NCBI GenBank assembly: GCA_017623475.1
Contig: JAGAPC010000021.1
Span: 1 to 40,417 of the forward strand
DNA: 40,417 nucleotides
Reading direction: 5' to 3'
From: Clostridia bacterium
Lineage (GTDB): Bacteria > Bacillota > Clostridia > Oscillospirales > UBA644
This document shows, piece after piece, positions 37,801-40,417 of the stretch (position 1 is the first letter of the stretch; every line of letters begins with the position of its first letter). The notes below the pieces were generated by a model. That model was not told the DNA's origin, did no database searches, and saw only the letters and a list, made by a program, of their open reading frames with translations. Made by a program: the position numbers and the translations under genes.

Positions 37801-39833
37801 CCGAGGCTCCCGTCTCTTACGACGGCGCATCCGTCCTTCTTCTGGAAAACGACGGTATTACCTTGCGGATCGATACCAACACCGGCTTGATTACCCAATA
37901 CACCGTAGGCGGTAAGGAAATCTTCGTCAACGGAGAGACCTACACCCCCTCCATGATCTCCAACCTGCTGCGGAATCCCACCGGCGGCGACATCGTTTCT
38001 CCCTCGGTCACCACCGCATCCGGTAACATTCTCACGGCACTTTCTCAAAAATATGCGGAAACCAAAACCCTGCCCGAGGGCTATAAGGTCACGCGGGTTT
38101 CCGATAAGCAATACCGCATCGAGTTGAATTATCTTTGGGTTACCTACCCGGTTCAGACCATGAGAACCTTCAGCTACGACACCTATTACACCGTCGTGTA
38201 CGATATTTACGCAGACGGCGAGATCCAGGTTTCGGTGAAATATCAGCCCACCGTAAATTCCACCGTTCCTCTGGAGCTTTCCTCGATCATGACCCTCACC
38301 TCCGACTTTACGACCATGAGCTGGTTCGGCATGGGTCCCGGAGAATCCTATAGCGATAAGCCCGCGGATTCCCGCGTAGATACCTACAAGGACGTCGCCA
38401 TCGTCGATCAGCTGGGCTCTGACTATCTGTACAGCACCGGCTCGGGAGATAAGACCGAGGTTCGTTGGATGGCTCTCGAACGGGAAGACGGCTCCGGAAT
38501 TCTGATCACCAGCGATACGGACCTTCTCTCGGTCAACGTTTCCAAGGATTATCCCTGGAATTCCCCCGCTTACGTTTCCTCCGGCGCTTCCGCCGCAAGA
38601 AAGAATACGGTTCTCCGTGTAATCGGTCAGCAGAGGGGCGTTAGCGTCAATACCCTCTTCGATCAGGAATATTCCGATGCAGATTACATCGAACCCGGTG
38701 TGAATTACACCTATTCCTTCCGCATCGTTCCCGTTTCTGCCGGCTACGACGCCGATCAAATCAGCAAGACGGTTCTGAATAGCGGCACGAATCTGACCGC
38801 CCAGGAAACGGTCAATCTCAACAACAATTCCTTTGCTCTGACCAACGGAGCGACGCCCTCCACCTATCTGTCCGTCCTTTCCGACGGCTCGGTTGACGTT
38901 CAGGCAGCGCTGGGGAACGCTTCCCAATATTGGATCAAGGAAAACGCCACCGATCTCAACGTGGTTGACGCCTTCCGGATCAAGAGCCTTTCCAAGGGCT
39001 TGTATCTGTCCCCCGTTTCCAAGGATACCTACGGCGCCGTTCCCTCCGATGCCGAACTGACCTTGGGTACGTACCGCGGTCTTGCATGGCAGAATTGGAT
39101 CTACGAAGATAACCAGCTTTTCTGTAACGGCTACGGAACCGGCGGATACTACGCGCTGTATTTGGCAGGTTCCACCGGCTTCAGCAACGCCGGTGCCCGC
39201 TTGTCTCTGAAGGCGGCGCGCTCCGACGAACAGTCCAAGTGGACCGTAATTGCCGACGAGACCGATCCCACCCGCATTCGGATCCAGAGTGCCCTGTCCG
39301 GCAAATATCTGACGGTGGTGGATCGCATGACCTATTCCAATCCCTTAGTTGAGGATTATGCCTTCCGCGCACGGAACTATTCCTGCACCGTCAATTGGAG
39401 CAGCTATAACTCCATCGCCAACGCCACCCGCTATACTGCGGCGGATACCAAGACCTGGATCGGTGCAGATTACTACGTCACTCAATGGGATCTGCTTCCC
39501 GCCGATTCCCAGATGTGGACCTTCGTTCCTGCCCAGGGCGGTTATCTGATCGTCAATAAGCAGTCCGGAAACGCTCTGACCGTTGCCGACGGCGCCTTGA
39601 CCCAAGCCGAGGTTACCAACGCCGCGGAACAGATCTGGTCGGTCATTCCCTGTGACGGAATGTACGGAATCGTCAATACTGCCACCAACATGGCGTTGAC
39701 CCTCCGTTCCGTCAACGATACGAACGTGCTGACCGTTTACCCTTGGGATTCCCTCGCGATCCAAAAGTGGAACTTTGCTTCCGAAGCGGATCTGAAGGTA
39801 AATGTCGAAGCCGGAAACGATTGGTACAACTAA
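34878..39833 (+). CDS. GH2 beta-galactosidase-like lipoprotein with ricin-type lectin repeats; active site degenerate
   Basis: 1651 residues; the ATG at 34878 lies 7 nt after GGAGG and gives a lipoprotein signal (lipobox LSAC, Cys24). In order: GH2 sugar-binding domain (about 55-260), Ig-like domain, a LacZ-like TIM barrel (about 380-640), two successive domain-4-like beta sandwiches (near 702 and 830), a Bgal_small_N domain (about 985-1285) and ricin-B-type repeats with QxW motifs (about 1325-1645). The fold is clear from NAVRS, LCDEYGLYVID and VIMWCVGNDS. By motif alignment, E. coli LacZ Glu461 is Asp517, the nucleophile Glu537 falls at Gln577/Asp578, and ligands Glu416 and His418 become Asn469 and Asn471. 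Anchored outside the cell, it may bind glycans rather than cut them. Confidence 0.85.
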   Translation: MKHISKALLSVIVLTLAVGILSACGGPKGLDKRSEAFGSPETVARNREPYSTTLIPYESVEQALGGDFTASPYYKSLNGEWDFTMALNPSLMPEGYETVKYAYTVADYAPVRKNQNEPITWGKISVPANWELEGYDAPSYTYNTYPWGNQLVAPNVSESYNPVGIYRNTVEVPSDWSGRQVYVTFEGVASCVYVYVNGALVGYAEDSYTGKTFNITEAVKIGGENLVVFEVYKYCDGSYLEANDSVKFGGIYRDVYLYSAPDAQIRDFTYDMQMSGEDALMNVTVALASYSKPDSGLTVDLSVYDASGNCVLQPTQIGSEANFSEKPATTANAHLGEVGSRVTVSKPALWTAETPNLYTAVLQLKDGNKVLDTVSKRIGFKTVGVSMDDSGRQTFVLNGTPVTLRGILYNENSAVSGMAVSREEMISDIKLMKELNVNAVRSPGRPLSEEFISLCDEYGLYVIDDMSLNSNPYSNKDESSIPGDQSVWQNACLDRLLSVVYRDKNSASVIMWCVGNDSGVGSNFSVMRNWLTSADNRLIVYDDDNSASDLVIGADYSLNNFVQLLNDTTNKKAVLFQDTNGGLLNNGGNFSAYSDLMDQYSNFQGGFFSYWADNAIYWPISADDAAAVLQSTPYNKENADQYELTYAGSWNDAETSAKDTYQSLAGIVTADRKLQSDALELKNALSPVYIAMQDLATGTFKVTNRNSFTDFASAYEISYEITDGKNVVKSGTVSDLDVKPGQSATFTVDYGTDITKGNFYIYFTVKYKSAPSWTDSTDLTVLAKQISLTEDPSVSKDGSVQNHDGTALNLSIFQAPEVYVSNYTFSKGQMYVTNRSLKNFNELYTLSWTVYEKHAYWENPRWVIFDQGTLNNFNVPAGAENYLVNIGNKTYGAASEAKYAVHLVLTSKVDIAGVPAGTQFAYTLNTDESSNIPFRLDPARDPVEVSVDDLGEVTYGPAPMDEEPEVQDTDLVDLPEAPVSYDGASVLLLENDGITLRIDTNTGLITQYTVGGKEIFVNGETYTPSMISNLLRNPTGGDIVSPSVTTASGNILTALSQKYAETKTLPEGYKVTRVSDKQYRIELNYLWVTYPVQTMRTFSYDTYYTVVYDIYADGEIQVSVKYQPTVNSTVPLELSSIMTLTSDFTTMSWFGMGPGESYSDKPADSRVDTYKDVAIVDQLGSDYLYSTGSGDKTEVRWMALEREDGSGILITSDTDLLSVNVSKDYPWNSPAYVSSGASAARKNTVLRVIGQQRGVSVNTLFDQEYSDADYIEPGVNYTYSFRIVPVSAGYDADQISKTVLNSGTNLTAQETVNLNNNSFALTNGATPSTYLSVLSDGSVDVQAALGNASQYWIKENATDLNVVDAFRIKSLSKGLYLSPVSKDTYGAVPSDAELTLGTYRGLAWQNWIYEDNQLFCNGYGTGGYYALYLAGSTGFSNAGARLSLKAARSDEQSKWTVIADETDPTRIRIQSALSGKYLTVVDRMTYSNPLVEDYAFRARNYSCTVNWSSYNSIANATRYTAADTKTWIGADYYVTQWDLLPADSQMWTFVPAQGGYLIVNKQSGNALTVADGALTQAEVTNAAEQIWSVIPCDGMYGIVNTATNMALTLRSVNDTNVLTVYPWDSLAIQKWNFASEADLKVNVEAGNDWYN

Positions 39834-39844
39834 TTTAAAATGAA

Positions 39845-39880
39845 AAAAGCGGTGCTGCCTGTCAGCACCGCTTTTCCCTT
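39845..39880. terminator. Strong bidirectional terminator
   Basis: A perfect 13-bp stem (39845-39857 with 39863-39875, core GCGGTGCTG) with T-rich sides in both directions separates the GH2-like gene from the convergent small gene. Confidence 0.92.
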
Positions 39881-40070
39881 AACTCTCCGGAATTTCATTC
39901 GGGTCTTTCCCCGGCAGTCTCGTCCCCTTGCAGGGGGCGCTCAGACTTACGGTTTCTTCGTCCCGTTTTTCAATGTGCAGCGCGCACCCCGTCGTCTCGG
40001 TGGTCGAGGCGATGGGGTTTGTCAAAAACGCGGTTTCTGCCGGATAACGTCTGTTAAATTTATCTTTCAT
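39879..40070 (-). CDS. Small protein of unknown function (63 aa)
   Basis: 63 residues, hydrophilic, with two cysteines and a striking segment RYPAETAFLTNPIASTTETT near the N-terminus. GGGAG lies 11 nt before the ATG. I recall similar small proteins in Clostridia but cannot name a family. It has no membrane segment or signal. Its stop codon touches the shared terminator. It is flanked by the tRNA-Gln gene, transcribed away from it. I see no clear promoter in 40071-40164. Confidence 0.6.
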   Translation of the reverse strand: MKDKFNRRYPAETAFLTNPIASTTETTGCALHIEKRDEETVSLSAPCKGTRLPGKDPNEIPES

Positions 40071-40164
40071 TTAAATCACGCTCCCGGATATAGTGTTTCC
40101 CATTTAATATCATAAACGGATTCCAAAAAGCCCCTTTTCTTTTTAAAACTTTTTGTAAAAACAC

Positions 40165-40193
40165 TTGACAATCCCACGAAGCCGTGCTATAAT
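40165..40193 (+). promoter_or_regulatory. Consensus promoter of tRNA-Gln
   Basis: TTGACA (40165-40170) and TATAAT (40188-40193) are 17 bp apart, 15 bp before the tRNA. Confidence 0.92.
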
Positions 40194-40208
40194 AACAAGG
40201 ATGTATTT

Positions 40209-40284
40209 AGGGATATAGCCAAGTCGGTAAGGCACCAGACTTTGACTCTGGCATTCGTAGGTTCGAGTCCTGCTATCCCTGCCA
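40209..40284 (+). tRNA. tRNA-Gln (anticodon TTG)
   Basis: 76 nt. The acceptor pairs AGGGATA (40209-40215) with TATCCCT (40274-40280), with discriminator G and an encoded CCA. The anticodon stem is CCAGA/TCTGG with loop CTTTGAC and anticodon TTG at 40242-40244, reading CAA and CAG. The T stem is GTAGG/CCTGC. Confidence 0.97.
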
Positions 40285-40324
40285 TGATGAGTGTCTGATT
40301 TAGATGCAGGCACGAAAAAACGAG

Positions 40325-40360
40325 AAAAGCGGAGATTTCGAGAGATTTCTCCGCTTTTTT
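40325..40360 (+). terminator. Terminator after tRNA-Gln
   Basis: AAAAGCGGAGA (40325-40335) pairs with TCTCCGCTTTT (40348-40358), followed by T. The last 57 bases of the window show nothing recognisable. Confidence 0.88.
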
Positions 40361-40417
40361 CGACTCTGAAGTTTTTCGAAATTTTGTAGATGCATTTCGG
40401 GCATTTTCGGTCTGTAG

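Noticed and set aside
34890-38927. An antisense open frame of 1345 codons on the minus strand inside the GH2-like gene
   Set aside because: It opposes a gene with a signal peptide, clear domains and a ribosome binding site. The frame is open because the sense gene avoids codons that create antisense stops; its translation shows no recognisable domain.

Overview
The window looks like a chromosomal segment of a Gram-positive anaerobe of the Clostridia (Bacillota), probably an uncultured gut lineage near Oscillospirales/Christensenellales. The evidence is AGGAGG-type ribosome binding sites, many near-perfect SigA promoters (TTGACA-N17-TATAAT), intrinsic terminators, and Firmicutes-type genes: a Noc/ParB-like protein, a MecA-like adaptor, QueT, TrmK-Nif3, RqcH/NFACT, a PrsA-like foldase, a G5/3D cell-wall protein and a short-form ProS. 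No database search was possible, so the lineage is an inference. Base composition is roughly balanced, except for an AT-rich island from about 4640 to 6360.

Layout. 1-6360: the end of a PlsC-like acyltransferase, a compact promoter-hairpin-terminator unit that may be a small RNA or an attenuator, and a giant collagen-like surface protein whose 3' third is AT-rich and carries BspA-type leucine-rich repeats, followed by a small AT-rich ORF. 6369-12109: typA and a cation diffusion facilitator (minus), an orphan ParB/Noc-like gene (plus), a small unknown gene and tsaD (minus). 12174-16462: a mecA-like gene, then a response regulator / histidine kinase / aldose-epimerase operon with a palindrome over its promoter. 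16511-20517: queT-galU behind a structured leader, and a radical SAM gene overlapping its DUF2344 partner, all minus strand. 20543-31068: a long plus-strand run: LamG membrane protein, PrsA-like lipoprotein, DUF1858, trmK, nif3, rqcH, rplM-rpsI, G5/3D protein, GNAT. 31082-34612: a metallophosphoesterase facing a proS-SGNH esterase operon. 34768-40360: a very large GH2-like lipoprotein with ricin-type lectin repeats, a 63-aa protein and tRNA-Gln(TTG).

Working together. Much of the window is translation and its quality control (TypA, TsaD, TrmK, RqcH, L13, S9, ProS, tRNA-Gln, QueT). The rest is largely cell surface: the collagen/BspA protein, the LamG protein with an adjacent foldase, the G5/3D hydrolase-like protein, the GH2 lipoprotein, and a two-component system with a sugar epimerase.

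Most worth a second look: the GH2 lipoprotein, which keeps the beta-galactosidase architecture while the positions of the catalytic and Mg-binding residues all appear changed (probable pseudoenzyme or carbohydrate-binding scaffold); unassigned structured RNAs at 1298-1447, 17917-18020 and 29212-29393; and the chimeric collagen/BspA gene.
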